Position numbers and translations under genes: made by a program. The notes beneath the pieces were generated by a model, which saw only the letters and a program-made list of their open reading frames with translations, was not told the origin of the DNA and did not search any database. A stretch of 42,432 nt of DNA from Bernardetia sp. (GTDB taxonomy: Bacteria > Bacteroidota > Bacteroidia > Cytophagales > Bernardetiaceae): assembly GCF_020630935.1 (NCBI RefSeq), contig NZ_JAHDIG010000040.1:1-42432 (forward strand), read 5' to 3'. Shown piece after piece: positions 24,624 through 34,037 of this stretch (positions within the stretch are counted from its first letter, which is position 1; each line of letters starts with the position of its first letter).

Positions 24624-25481
24624 TTAGTTCACCTCCTTCACTTCCCACTTCCGTATTTTCGGATAATAACGCAAAAATTGATTTTCTTTTAAGTTTGCTA
24701 ATGTATCAGAAATAGTATAAACGGTAACATTTCCTTCCTTTACCAAAACAAATAAACTATCTTGACTAGATACGTTAAAAATGCCCTCTTTGGTTCTGAC
24801 CTTGAAACTTCCTGCATCCAACACAAAAGAAGTAAGTTGTTTTTTTACATCAAATTCTGCCAACCCAGCAAGTTGAACGTCTCTTTCCTCACTTCTAAAC
24901 TCTGTTGGAAAGACAAATCTTGAATCAGTCGTATAACGCACCTTTGAACTATCTGAAAGAATTTTGGTTTTCCATTCTTTAGGCTGACTTTCTAAATATG
25001 TGTTTAAATATTGAAGTCCAATACCTAAAGCCACAGCAAAAATTATAACTACTCCGAAAGCAGACCACGAATTTTGCGACTTTCTTCTCTTGAGTCGCTT
25101 CTGAAACTCACTTTCTTCAAATTCTTCATATTCTATACGTTCAGATAAAGCTGTGGCTGACGGAACAGTTCGGTTTTGTGTTGTTTTTGCTTGTTCTTTC
25201 TTAGAGTTTTCAGTCGTTTTGTTTTCTACTTTATCAAAACCTGTTTTCTGATTGATTTGATGAATAATCTTTTCATATTTTTCATCCTCAAAACTAGGTA
25301 GTTCTAAAGCTGTGCGTTGCCAAATTTCTTCCCAAGATAATATTTTTTGAGGAGGCAAAGCTCCATTTGTTTCATCTTCTTGGCTCTCTTCAACAATACG
25401 CATCAAAATCACTCGCTCCTGTGGCGTAATCGTATTTTGTAGGTGTTTGAGTAATAACTGTTCGCTTTCTGTAACTTTCAT
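24624..25481 (-). CDS. FecR-like single-pass anti-sigma protein
   Basis: A 285-residue protein. The N-terminal ~60 residues are helical (EQLLLKHLQNTITPQERVILM) as in FecR anti-sigma domains. A linker rich in Lys, Glu and Thr leads to one membrane segment (about 143-162, SAFGVVIIFAVALGIGLQYL). The periplasmic part fits the FecR beta-domain: FPTEFRSEERDVQLAGLAEFDV, then FVLDAGSFKVRTKEGIFNVSS and VLVKEGNVTVYT. FecR proteins usually sit next to a sigma factor gene and a TonB-dependent receptor; neither is adjacent here. Confidence 0.72.
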   Translation of the reverse strand: MKVTESEQLLLKHLQNTITPQERVILMRIVEESQEDETNGALPPQKILSWEEIWQRTALELPSFEDEKYEKIIHQINQKTGFDKVENKTTENSKKEQAKTTQNRTVPSATALSERIEYEEFEESEFQKRLKRRKSQNSWSAFGVVIIFAVALGIGLQYLNTYLESQPKEWKTKILSDSSKVRYTTDSRFVFPTEFRSEERDVQLAGLAEFDVKKQLTSFVLDAGSFKVRTKEGIFNVSSQDSLFVLVKEGNVTVYTISDTLANLKENQFLRYYPKIRKWEVKEVN

Positions 25482-25606
25482 TTTTATTTCATTGAATATA
25501 AAAACGAAGATAAAAAAAGATAGAAGAAGTTTGGGTAAATAGCACCTTTTTTGTGTAAATTATGACATAAAAGCAAAAGATTTTTTATCTAAAAAACTAC
25601 TTACTT

Positions 25607-26182
25607 ATGAACCGTCGTAAATTCTTAAAAGTTGGAGCTATATCAGCAGGAGCAGTTTTGGTAGGAGGAGTTGGAGGAAAATTTGCCCTAGATTACCGAC
25701 TTTCTACTAAAAATGAAGTCTTGCGCCCTATCTCTTTTTCTTCACTCAAAGAAGCACAACTAGAACTAGACAGACTAGAAAAAATGGCACTCCTAGACCC
25801 ACAGAAAATTCAGCTTTTAGGCGATTGGTCGCTACATCAAAATTTGGTGCATTGCGCTCAAAGTATTGAGTATTCTCTGATAGGTTTTCCGAAAAATAAG
25901 CCAAAACTCATTCAAAATACCATAGGAAAAATTGTCTTTGAAAAGTTTGATGCACAAGGCTATATGAGCCACGACAGAAACGACCCTATTCCAGATGCTA
26001 CACCTATTGAAAAAGAAGGAAATTTAAAGGCTGCTTTTGAAAGAGTAAGAAAGTCTATTTCAGATTTTGAGAATCATAAGACAGCTTACGAACCTCATTT
26101 CATGTACGGAAAACTGACCAAATCGCAGTATGAAAGAGCGCACTATCTTCATCTTGCAGACCATCTTACAGGAATAATGTAG
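25607..26182 (+). CDS. Tat-exported DUF1569 protein
   Basis: A 191-residue protein. The N-terminus MNRRKFLKVGAISAGAVLVGG is a twin-arginine signal (RRKFLK) with a Gly/Ala-rich hydrophobic core. The mature part fits DUF1569, a DinB/YfiT-like four-helix family: WSLHQNLVHCAQSIEYSLIGFP and, near the end, HFMYGKLTKSQYERAHYLHLADHL. These contain the His residues that in related proteins bind a metal. Tat export suggests folding with a cofactor before export. A palindrome begins on the base after its stop. It is divergent from the FecR-like gene, with a 125-bp spacer. Confidence 0.8.
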   Translation: MNRRKFLKVGAISAGAVLVGGVGGKFALDYRLSTKNEVLRPISFSSLKEAQLELDRLEKMALLDPQKIQLLGDWSLHQNLVHCAQSIEYSLIGFPKNKPKLIQNTIGKIVFEKFDAQGYMSHDRNDPIPDATPIEKEGNLKAAFERVRKSISDFENHKTAYEPHFMYGKLTKSQYERAHYLHLADHLTGIM

Positions 26183-26200
26183 CACACAGTTTAACGTGTG
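26183..26200 (+). repeat. palindrome directly after the DUF1569 stop codon
   Basis: CACACAGTTTAACGTGTG begins immediately after the TAG. It resembles the palindrome after aspS (8913-8930). There is no T-tract. Confidence 0.6.
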
Positions 26201-26273
26201 AGCTAAATTTAATAGGTAAAATACATAACATTGACTTGTGAAAAACTATTAGAATAGTATTTGTGTGATATGA

Positions 26274-26304
26274 TTGTAAACTGGTTTTTGAAGTAGTATC
26301 TTTG
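26274..26304 (+). promoter_or_regulatory. promoter of the M61 peptidase gene
   Basis: TTG (26274-26276), 20 bp, then TATCTTTG (26297-26304) match the Bacteroidota -33/-7 pattern. A strong palindrome begins 8 bp later, at the predicted transcript start. Confidence 0.6.
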
Positions 26305-26312
26305 TACTTGCT

Positions 26313-26330
26313 TACACTCTGAAGAGTGTA
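26313..26330 (+). repeat. palindrome at the predicted 5' end of the M61 peptidase mRNA
   Basis: TACACTCTGAAGAGTGTA has 8-bp perfect arms and is followed by CTACA, as is the copy at 6180-6197 (GCTACA). It lies between the -7 box and the start codon. Confidence 0.75.
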
Positions 26331-26356
26331 CTACATAAAATCATAAACCAAAAATT

Positions 26357-28324
26357 ATGTCGTTTCATTCCCTTACAAAACATAAAAAATCGTTTTTCGC
26401 AGCTTTGTTTTTTCTACTTAGCATAAATTTCTCGTGTGTACAGGCACAACAAAATACAGACAATGAGACAAAAGTTGCCTATCATTTCAATTTTTCTAAT
26501 CGTGTACATCACGAAGCAAAAGTTACGATTTCTGTTCCAACTGCTCCTAAAGATGAGCGTTTGAAGTTGCGTATGAGTAGAAGCTCGGCAGGGCGTTATG
26601 CACTTCATGAGTTTACCAAAAATGTCTATTCAGTAAAGGCTTACGATGAGCAAAATAAAGCATTAGAAGTAATTCGTACTTCTCCCTATTCTTGGGAAGT
26701 TTTGAAACCAACTGACGGAATGAGGGTAGAATACACACTTTTTGCTGATTATGCAGATGGTACATACTCTGGAATAAATACTATTCAAGCACACCTCAAT
26801 GCGCCAGCAAGTTATCTTTTGGTAGATAATTTTTATGATGAAAACTTTGAGAAAAATGCTTCTATCAGGAGTACAAAAGAAAATAAAGAAACAAAAACTA
26901 TTGAGGTAACATTTTCATTGCCTCAAAACTATAAAGATTTAGCAGGTTATAGTGATAGAAACACAGACAACTGGACAGTTGCCACACAACTTCCACAAGT
27001 GAATGATTCAGTGTTTTATGCTCCAAATTATTATTATTTATTGGATTCTCCTGTTTTGATAGGAAATTTGTTTTGGAGTGAGTGGCAAGAAGACAACCAA
27101 AAATATAGAGTTGCCCTCAATAAAACTACCACAGAAACGACAGAAGAAGAAGCAAACGATTATGTAGAGAAAATTAAGAAAATCGTAAAAGAAGAAATTG
27201 CTCTTTTCGGAGAAGCTCCCCTGTTTGATTACGGAACTTATACTTTTCTTCTCAACTACCAACCTACTGCTCACGGCGATGGAATGGAACACCGAAATTC
27301 TACCATCATTACAGATGCTGATAAACTTACGGATAACCATTTATTTACAGTTGCTCATGAGTTTATCCACGCTTGGAATATTGAGCGTTTGCGTCCTGCT
27401 TCGTTAGAGCCATTTGATTTTTCTTCGACCAATATGTCTTCTGAACTTTGGTTTGGAGAGGGTTTTACGTCATATTACACCAATTTGGTTATGCTACGTG
27501 CAGGTTTGATTGATGAGACAACCTACGCTGGGCGAATGAATGGAATGCTAAATTATGTTTTGACTTCCCCTGGTCATAACTTTCACTCTCCTTCAGAGAT
27601 GAGCCAGCAAGCAGCTTTTGCAGATGCAGCCACAGCCAACGACCCACTTTCGCATCACAATACTTTTATCACTTACTATTACTATGGTGGAGTAATGGGA
27701 TTGGCTTTAGACTTAGAAATGAGGAAACGCTTTGATAAATCTTTAGACGATTATATACAAGCTTTGTGGCAACAGTTTGGAAAGAAGGAAAAACCATATA
27801 CAACAGACAATTTGAAGCAAGCACTTGCCGAAGTAGTGAGTGATAAGCAATTTGCAGAAGATTTCTTTAATAATCACATCTTGGGAAATAAGTTACCAGA
27901 TTATAATGCTCTTCTAAATACAGTCGCAATGGATTTTCAGCTTGTTCAGAAGGGAAAATTATGGTTTGGAAAACTAGGTTTAGATATTGATGAGAGAAAA
28001 GAAATGAAAAATGCTACTATTTCAAATTATATGCTTTACGGCTCTCCACTTTACAACGCAGGACTGGAAAAAGGCGATGTTTTGGTAAGCATTGACAACA
28101 AACTTATTAATTCAGTAAATGCGTACAGAGAAGTTCTTGCAACACTAGAAAAAGACAAAGCTGTAATGGTTACTTTTGAGCGATTTGGACAAAAAAACAC
28201 TGTAGAAGTTGTTCCTGTGCAGATTCCTTATCGTGCTTTAGTTTACCTTTCTGAAAATGAGCCTATCACAACAAAAAAACAAGTGGAAGAGCGTAAAAAA
28301 TGGCTTTCTACAAAGCAGAAATAA
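26357..28324 (+). CDS. secreted M61-family peptidase with PDZ domain
   Basis: A 655-residue zinc peptidase of the M61 (glycyl aminopeptidase) family. A signal peptide (about 1-30, KKSFFAALFFLLSINFSCVQAQ) could also be a lipoprotein signal with Cys 27. The N-terminal beta-sandwich precedes a thermolysin-like catalytic domain with HEFIH (334-338) and the third zinc ligand Glu 368 in WFGEGFTSYY. A PDZ domain follows (about 530-630: GKLGLDIDERKEMKNATISNYMLYGSPLYNAGLEKGDVLVSI). The order catalytic domain then PDZ is usual for the family. The start ATG at 26357 is fixed by the promoter 50 bp upstream and by the signal peptide. Confidence 0.9.
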   Translation: MSFHSLTKHKKSFFAALFFLLSINFSCVQAQQNTDNETKVAYHFNFSNRVHHEAKVTISVPTAPKDERLKLRMSRSSAGRYALHEFTKNVYSVKAYDEQNKALEVIRTSPYSWEVLKPTDGMRVEYTLFADYADGTYSGINTIQAHLNAPASYLLVDNFYDENFEKNASIRSTKENKETKTIEVTFSLPQNYKDLAGYSDRNTDNWTVATQLPQVNDSVFYAPNYYYLLDSPVLIGNLFWSEWQEDNQKYRVALNKTTTETTEEEANDYVEKIKKIVKEEIALFGEAPLFDYGTYTFLLNYQPTAHGDGMEHRNSTIITDADKLTDNHLFTVAHEFIHAWNIERLRPASLEPFDFSSTNMSSELWFGEGFTSYYTNLVMLRAGLIDETTYAGRMNGMLNYVLTSPGHNFHSPSEMSQQAAFADAATANDPLSHHNTFITYYYYGGVMGLALDLEMRKRFDKSLDDYIQALWQQFGKKEKPYTTDNLKQALAEVVSDKQFAEDFFNNHILGNKLPDYNALLNTVAMDFQLVQKGKLWFGKLGLDIDERKEMKNATISNYMLYGSPLYNAGLEKGDVLVSIDNKLINSVNAYREVLATLEKDKAVMVTFERFGQKNTVEVVPVQIPYRALVYLSENEPITTKKQVEERKKWLSTKQK

Positions 28325-28336
28325 AAATTAAGTTAT

Positions 28337-28813
28337 TTATTTTTCTCTAATCGGAATCCATATTTCTTCTTCTGAATTTGGGTCGTTATTTTTATATTTC
28401 TCTCCCAAAATTTCAAAGTGAGGTCGGTTGTCTAGCTCGTAGGCAGAGTTAGGCAACCATTTCGTAAAGATATATTGAAAAATACTATTGTCATTACTAG
28501 AACCTTTGTATTCGAAAACAGCATATTTTCCACCTTGCAGTATAAATGTTTCTAGCTCTTTTTCCACATCATCAAAACTCTCTACTTCAACAGCTGCCCA
28601 TTTTTCGAAGTCGTTAGTAGGATTAAATTCTCTAAAATATTCTTTATCATAAACTTGCATAGAAATTTTATCTGTGCTGATTCTATTTTTGATATTTTTT
28701 ATTTTTAGTGCAAAACTTCCCCATAAAACTCCTGTTTGGTTATTGATTAGGTTCATTTTGACTTTTTTTCCAACTAGCTTTTTTTCTGTAATGATGTTTA
28801 TTTTTGGGTTCAT
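28337..28813 (-). CDS. GyrI-like effector-binding domain protein
   Basis: A 158-residue protein that fits the GyrI-like / AraC effector-binding (SHV) fold: KKLVGKKVKMN at the N-terminus, then KISMQVYDKEYFREFNP, WAAVEVESFDDV, LQGGKYAVFEYKG, IFTKWLPNSAYELDNRPHFEIL and a C-terminal strand EEIWIPI. There is no DNA-binding domain, so it is a stand-alone small-molecule-binding protein. It is the last gene of a minus-strand set of four, 29 bp after the Imm35-like gene, and it meets the M61 gene tail to tail. Confidence 0.85.
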   Translation of the reverse strand: MNPKINIITEKKLVGKKVKMNLINNQTGVLWGSFALKIKNIKNRISTDKISMQVYDKEYFREFNPTNDFEKWAAVEVESFDDVEKELETFILQGGKYAVFEYKGSSNDNSIFQYIFTKWLPNSAYELDNRPHFEILGEKYKNNDPNSEEEIWIPIREK

Positions 28814-28842
28814 GTAATTTTATTTTTCCAATATGAAAGGCA

Positions 28843-29352
28843 TTAGTTTAGTGGATAAGATAACTTAAAACCGTTTTCTATAAGTTGATTTCTTTGTTCA
28901 TCAGTGATTTCATTTAAAATTATGACACTCCCTCCTCTCATCAAATTTTCAAACACTTTTTTTGCATCGCTAACTCCCAGTTTGGTTACAGCTTTAATGA
29001 GTTGTATTTGCATCAATCTACTACCCAACGAACTATCTTCAAGTTCTACATTTAGCCTACTTTTATCTTCTTCTAAAAATGGGTCGCCATACAATTCATA
29101 GGATTTGATATAACTTTCAGCAGGTCTGCCAGAGCCTGTATGATATATTTTTTTAGTTATTTTATCTACCAATACAGCACCTTGTCCAATCGCAAAATGT
29201 TCAAAACTTCCTGTCTCAATATATTTCTTTGTTTGATAGAATACAGCAAAACATTTTTCAGATTCTAATATAGAGTTAGGTATTACAGCAAATACATCAG
29301 ACTCTGCTTCTAAATCTTTTGTTACTATTTCTTCTGCTTCTTTAGCCGTCAT
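28843..29352 (-). CDS. Imm35/YrhB-like domain protein
   Basis: A 169-residue protein. The first ~90 residues fit the YrhB/Imm35 family: EKCFAVFYQTKKYIETGSFEHFAIGQGAVLVDKITKKIYHTGSGRPAESYIKSYE, with its conserved G-x-A/G and GSG motifs. The second part (LIKAVTKLGVSDAKKVFENLMRGGSVIILNEI) looks like the L7/L12-type C-terminal fold (LGxxxAK motif). Imm35 members are predicted immunity proteins, but here no toxin is adjacent; the neighbours are GNAT and GyrI-like genes. The family call is moderate. Confidence 0.65.
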   Translation of the reverse strand: MTAKEAEEIVTKDLEAESDVFAVIPNSILESEKCFAVFYQTKKYIETGSFEHFAIGQGAVLVDKITKKIYHTGSGRPAESYIKSYELYGDPFLEEDKSRLNVELEDSSLGSRLMQIQLIKAVTKLGVSDAKKVFENLMRGGSVIILNEITDEQRNQLIENGFKLSYPLN

Positions 29353-29382
29353 AAACTGTACTTTTTGAATTTCTTTTTAAAA

Positions 29383-29790
29383 TCATTTCAAATCAGCTTC
29401 ATCTTTCAAAAGAAAACAAGCATTATGCTTTTCCATTCCAATACGAGGGTAATACTCTACAGCCTTTGGAGCAGAAAGAAGAATGGTAGTGGCTTTAGGA
29501 GTTTGCTTTTTTGTCAGTCGAATAAGTTTTTTTCCTATGCCTTGTCTTTGGTAATCTTCATCAACAGCCAAATCAGAAAGGTAAGTACAGTACACAAAGT
29601 CAGTTATAGACCTTGCTACACCAATTAACTTGTCATCATCTCTAGCTGTGATAATTAAGTTAGCATTTTCTACCATTGCCTTAATTCTTTCAAAATCATC
29701 TATAGGTCTTCTCTCTGCCAGTGTCGATTTTATGAGTAATTCTTGAAACTCGGTTGCAGAAAGGTTATTTTCTATTTGATATTGTATCAT
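29383..29790 (-). CDS. GNAT-family N-acetyltransferase
   Basis: A 135-residue acetyltransferase from the ATG at 29790. An alternative ATG at 29814 overlaps the stop of the upstream universal stress gene and would add eight residues; translational coupling favours neither clearly. The acetyl-CoA loop is DEDYQRQGIGKKLI, preceded by the beta-4 strand FVYCTYLSDLAV and followed by LSAPKAVEYYPRIGMEKH, which is typical of the small GNATs. The substrate is unknown. It lies in the operon behind the stress protein. Confidence 0.85.
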   Translation of the reverse strand: MIQYQIENNLSATEFQELLIKSTLAERRPIDDFERIKAMVENANLIITARDDDKLIGVARSITDFVYCTYLSDLAVDEDYQRQGIGKKLIRLTKKQTPKATTILLSAPKAVEYYPRIGMEKHNACFLLKDEADLK

Positions 29791-29803
29791 TTTTTTATTC
29801 AGA

Positions 29804-30664
29804 TTACCCAGCATTTCCTGCTTTCATAATTAAGAGAGGACTATTAGCGTGAAATGCCATTTGTTTGGTAATACTTGTTCCAAAAATACGCTCCCAAAAG
29901 TTACGACGATTTCTGCGAAGCATCACAAAAAGTGTCAGAGGATTGGTGTTGATGTACTCTATGAGCGTATCTTCTACCTTTTGATTGGGAGCAAGAGGAA
30001 GTTTTTGGAAGTTTACAAACTGATTTTCAGAGAGCTTCTTCTTAGCTATTTTTTTGTCATAACTTGCCTTAAATTCGTCAAACCATGCACTTGTTTCAGC
30101 ATCTTTTTCTACATGAATACCCTCCAAACTTGCCTTAAAATTAGAAGCCAACCCTTGTAAATAGTCCAAGACTTCTTCGTCTTCTGGCAGCATCGAAACG
30201 CCATATACAATTCGTTCATACGTTCCCTCTTGACTGCCTTCTGGTACAATCACGACAGGACAAGAAGCATCAGAAATTACTTTTGCAGCCACACTTCCCA
30301 AAAATACTTCTGTTAAGCCACTTGCTCCTTTTGTCCCCATTACTATCAAATCAGCATTATAACTTTCAGAATAGTAACGAACTCTTTGCAACGGGTCGCC
30401 ATCTACTACTAAATGTTCAAAGTCCAAATTAGGATGTTCTTCTTTCGTTTGCATCACTACTTTATACATGTTGTCTTCAGCTTCTTGTTTTCCTAGTTCA
30501 GAGAGTTTTTTACGTCCTGTAAAACTTCCTCCTCCCATTTGTGGAGGCTGATACGAATGAAAAATAATAATTTTAGCATCCGATTCTTTGGCAAGTTCAA
30601 TAGCATGACGAAGAGCTAACAAGGAATTTTGAGAGAAATCTAAAGGAACAAAGATAGTTTGCAT
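29804..30664 (-). CDS. tandem universal stress protein
   Basis: A 286-residue protein with two UspA domains. The first (about 1-145) is complete: FVPLDFSQNSLLALRHAIELA, then DLIVMGTKGASGLTEVFLGSVAAKVI, carrying the ATP-binding G-x-x-G-x9-G-S motif. The second (about 150-283) keeps the fold but not the nucleotide loop: LFVMLRRNRRNFWERIFGTSITKQM. It heads a four-gene minus-strand operon. A candidate -7 box lies at 30812-30819. Confidence 0.93.
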   Translation of the reverse strand: MQTIFVPLDFSQNSLLALRHAIELAKESDAKIIIFHSYQPPQMGGGSFTGRKKLSELGKQEAEDNMYKVVMQTKEEHPNLDFEHLVVDGDPLQRVRYYSESYNADLIVMGTKGASGLTEVFLGSVAAKVISDASCPVVIVPEGSQEGTYERIVYGVSMLPEDEEVLDYLQGLASNFKASLEGIHVEKDAETSAWFDEFKASYDKKIAKKKLSENQFVNFQKLPLAPNQKVEDTLIEYINTNPLTLFVMLRRNRRNFWERIFGTSITKQMAFHANSPLLIMKAGNAG

Positions 30665-31027
30665 AGTGTATTTTTTAGTAGGCTTCTTATTGGTAGATAA
30701 TTACTTTTCAGTTCAATTAACAAAAGAGTATTTAAAACTCCTAACTAATATACAGAATTTCTTTTGAAAACGACATACCTGTATTAGAGTAAACGCCTAA
30801 ACTGACTATGACAAAACTACTTTACTAAATCTTTCGAAATAAAAAACTATTTGGTAGAAATAGCATCTAAACTTCAATAAGAAGTTATAAAAAAATCCGT
30901 ATTTTTGAAACTGTCTTTTTTTAAGCAAGATAGTTTTTCTGTGTTTTTGTTTCTTTTGAAATATTGTTTGATGTGTGAAAATAATTTTTGATTTTCCATT
31001 CATCATTTACCATTCATCATTAAAAAA
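30665..31027. other. divergent intergenic region of the stress-protein operon and SNF2 gene
   Basis: No gene is supported. TAGTTTTG on the minus strand (30812-30819) is a candidate -7 box for the stress operon. At 30996-31023 a 14-bp unit (CCATTCATCATTTA, then CCATTCATCATTAA) is repeated in tandem and ends 4 bp before the SNF2 start codon. Confidence 0.5.
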
Positions 31028-34018
31028 ATGAACGTTTCGCCTAATGAATCTTTTAAGGTAGTCTATTCGCTTTATGAACATCAGTTTTTGGGCTGCTTGT
31101 TTGAATCTTTTGTAGTACAAGTCAAGAATAACAAACTAACCTATAAGTATCAAAACATTTCCTCTCGCAATGCACATGAGTTTGATAATGGACTTTCTAC
31201 GTCAGATTATGAACTCATAAAACTGATGGATGCAATTCAGCAAGATGCCATAATGAAAAAATTTGGAAGTGCTTCTTCCAAATCTAGTAGAACAAAATCT
31301 ACAAAAAAACTAACTATTTTCGACTTTGCTGAAAAAGTATATGACAAAGAAAAAGGTGACAAAACTACCCAAAAACTCATTGAAGATTATATAGAAACAA
31401 GACGAGTAAAGATTTTGAATCTTTTAAAGGAAAAAAATAAGCTCGTCTATACCATGAAAAAAGATGGCACTCCAACAGGCGAGTTTGTTGAAGTTCCAAA
31501 AAAGTCAGCTACTATTCTTTTCCATGTCTATAAAAATCCAGACAATACGCAATATTACCCTACCATTCGCCACGATGGAAAAACAATAGAATTTCGTCAG
31601 TCGGATGCAAAAATTGTTTGTAATTCACCTGCTTGGCTACTGCACAACAATATTTTATACCATTTTGACAGACCATTAGAAGGTGCAAAACTGAAACCTT
31701 TTCTTCGTAAAAAGTTCATTTTGGTAAACAAAAGTGTAGAGAAAACCTATTATGAAAAATTTGTTGCTTCTCTCATTTCTTCTTATGATGTAATTGCAGT
31801 AGGTTTCAAAATTGATATTGAAAGATATGACCCAACAGCCGAGCTACATTTCAAAATACTCTCTTCTACATTAGGTTCTCTTTTTGATAGTTCTACACCT
31901 TCTGTTGCTAATCAAGGAGAAAAAGAGAGTACAGTCATATTTGAACTCAATTTTAGATATGATAATGAAGTTTATAAAGTTTCAGAGTTAAATGAAAATC
32001 AAAATAGCCATGTCATTTTTGAAGAAAAGGAAGAAGAGTTTGTTTTTACAAAATTTGTAAGACAAATTTTGATAGAAAAAGCAGTCATTTCAAAACTAAA
32101 AGAGCTAGGTTTGCCAATTCAGAAAGGAAAAACTACACTTGCTCGTGCTAAGGCTTTTTCTTGGATGGCTGATAATGAAAATATCCTTCAAGAGTTAGGA
32201 ATAAAACTCAAACAGCATCAAAGCGAAGAAGGGCAACGTTATTTTATTGGAAAATCTCAAATCAGTATTGCCATCAATGAAAATAAAGATTGGTTTGATA
32301 TAAATGCAAAGGTTTTTTTTGGAGAGTATCAAATTCCATTTATGCAAATTCGTCAGTATATTTTGAAAGGGCAGCACGAATTTACACTTCCCAACGGAGA
32401 AATTGCTGTAATTCCAGAAGAATGGTTTGTAGAATATAGTGAGCTTTTTGAGTTTATGCAGTCTAAAAATGATGATTTTTCACTCAAAAAACACCACTTG
32501 GCACTTGTTCAAAACCTAGAGCAAGGAAACTTAGCCAACGTAACAATGAACCGAAAACTTCAAAAACTCTATGATGCTGATAATTTTGGAGAGATAGAAG
32601 ATTTTGCTTTGCCAAAAGATTTTAAGGGAGAATTACGACCATACCAAAAGGCTGGTTATAACTGGCTTCGCTTTTTGCAAGAATTTAATTTTGGTGGGTG
32701 TTTGGCTGATGATATGGGACTAGGAAAAACAGTTCAAACACTTGCTTTGCTTCAAGCACAAAAAGAAAAAGAGGGAGAAATTGCCCCTTCGCTACTCATT
32801 ATGCCTACTTCACTCTTGTATAATTGGGCTGTTGAGGCAAAAAAGTTTGCTCCTAAGCTCAAAGTTTGGCGTTATACAGGGACAGACCGAAACAAAGATA
32901 TTGCAACATATTTTCCAAAGTATGATGTAATCTTAACCTCCTACGGAACTGTCCGAATAGATGCTGATATTTTAAATAAGTTTTATTTCAATTATGTCAT
33001 TTTAGATGAATCACAAGCAATCAAAAATCCAACTTCTGGTATTTCGAAGGCTGTAAAAACACTCAAATCTCGCTTCAAACTCATCTTGACAGGAACACCA
33101 ATTGAAAACTCAACACTTGATTTATGGTCGCAGATGTCGTTTGTCAATGGAGGACTTTTAGGAAATCAGAAATTCTTCAAAACACATTATCAGTTTCCCA
33201 TAGAAAAGCGAAGTGATATTGATAAATCTAAAAAATTACAGACGATTATTAAGCCGTTTATCCTTCGTAGAACGAAAAATCAAGTGGCGACAGAACTTCC
33301 TCCAAAAGTAGAGAATGTCATTTACGTAGAGATGAGTAAGGCACAAGAAAAAGTTTATGAAGAAGCTAAGTCGTATTATAGAAACGAGATTTTGAAGCAC
33401 ATAGAAATACAAGGAATGGCAAAGTCTCAAATTATGCTTTTACAAGGCTTAACACGGCTTCGCCAACTTGCCAATCACCCAAAAATGTTAGATGAAGACT
33501 ATGAAGGTGATTCGGGTAAATTTTCAGACCTTACCGAAAAACTAAAATCTGTTTTGAGCGAAGGGCATAAAGTTTTGGTCTTTAGTCAGTTTGTCAGACA
33601 TTTAACGCTGGTTAGAAAGGAATTAGACAAACAAAAAATAAAATATTCTTATTTGGATGGAGGAACAAAAGACCGAAAAGCTGAAGTAGATAATTTTCAA
33701 AATAATAAAGACATCAAAGTGTTTTTACTTTCTCTAAAAGCAGGTGGAGTTGGGCTAAATTTAACAGCTGCCGATTATGTTTTTATGTTAGACCCGTGGT
33801 GGAATCCAGCCATTGAGGCACAGGCTGTCGATAGAGCGCACCGAATTGGACAAGAAAACCGAGTTTTTATTTATAAATTTATCACTCAAAACTCTGTTGA
33901 GGAAAAAATATTAGCTTTGCAACAGCACAAACTGGCACTTTCACAAGACTTGATTACCACAGAATCTAGTTTTGTCAAAACGCTTTCAAAAGACGATATT
34001 GCCGATATTTTGAAGTAA
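31028..34018 (+). CDS. SNF2-family DEAD/DEAH-box helicase
   Basis: A 996-residue SWI2/SNF2-type ATPase that translocates on double-stranded DNA. The C-terminal half is the motor: motif I LADDMGLGKT (559-568), motif II DESQ (660-663) in place of DEAH (a common bacterial variant), motif III LTGTPIEN, motif V LSLKAGGVGLNLTAAD and motif VI QAVDRAHRIGQ. The N-terminal ~520 residues form the SNF2-associated region seen in full-length bacterial homologues, without a SWIM zinc motif. It lies 20 bp upstream of a restriction-modification pair on the same strand and may be co-transcribed with it, but it resembles the general bacterial family rather than a defence helicase. Confidence 0.92.
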   Translation: MNVSPNESFKVVYSLYEHQFLGCLFESFVVQVKNNKLTYKYQNISSRNAHEFDNGLSTSDYELIKLMDAIQQDAIMKKFGSASSKSSRTKSTKKLTIFDFAEKVYDKEKGDKTTQKLIEDYIETRRVKILNLLKEKNKLVYTMKKDGTPTGEFVEVPKKSATILFHVYKNPDNTQYYPTIRHDGKTIEFRQSDAKIVCNSPAWLLHNNILYHFDRPLEGAKLKPFLRKKFILVNKSVEKTYYEKFVASLISSYDVIAVGFKIDIERYDPTAELHFKILSSTLGSLFDSSTPSVANQGEKESTVIFELNFRYDNEVYKVSELNENQNSHVIFEEKEEEFVFTKFVRQILIEKAVISKLKELGLPIQKGKTTLARAKAFSWMADNENILQELGIKLKQHQSEEGQRYFIGKSQISIAINENKDWFDINAKVFFGEYQIPFMQIRQYILKGQHEFTLPNGEIAVIPEEWFVEYSELFEFMQSKNDDFSLKKHHLALVQNLEQGNLANVTMNRKLQKLYDADNFGEIEDFALPKDFKGELRPYQKAGYNWLRFLQEFNFGGCLADDMGLGKTVQTLALLQAQKEKEGEIAPSLLIMPTSLLYNWAVEAKKFAPKLKVWRYTGTDRNKDIATYFPKYDVILTSYGTVRIDADILNKFYFNYVILDESQAIKNPTSGISKAVKTLKSRFKLILTGTPIENSTLDLWSQMSFVNGGLLGNQKFFKTHYQFPIEKRSDIDKSKKLQTIIKPFILRRTKNQVATELPPKVENVIYVEMSKAQEKVYEEAKSYYRNEILKHIEIQGMAKSQIMLLQGLTRLRQLANHPKMLDEDYEGDSGKFSDLTEKLKSVLSEGHKVLVFSQFVRHLTLVRKELDKQKIKYSYLDGGTKDRKAEVDNFQNNKDIKVFLLSLKAGGVGLNLTAADYVFMLDPWWNPAIEAQAVDRAHRIGQENRVFIYKFITQNSVEEKILALQQHKLALSQDLITTESSFVKTLSKDDIADILK

Positions 34019-34037
34019 AAATAAACGAAAGATAAAA

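Noticed and set aside
26357-26437. Certain lipoprotein assignment for the M61 peptidase
   Set aside because: A Cys follows the hydrophobic core (SINFSC), but the sequence runs on to VQAQ, which fits an ordinary signal peptidase I site; both remain possible.
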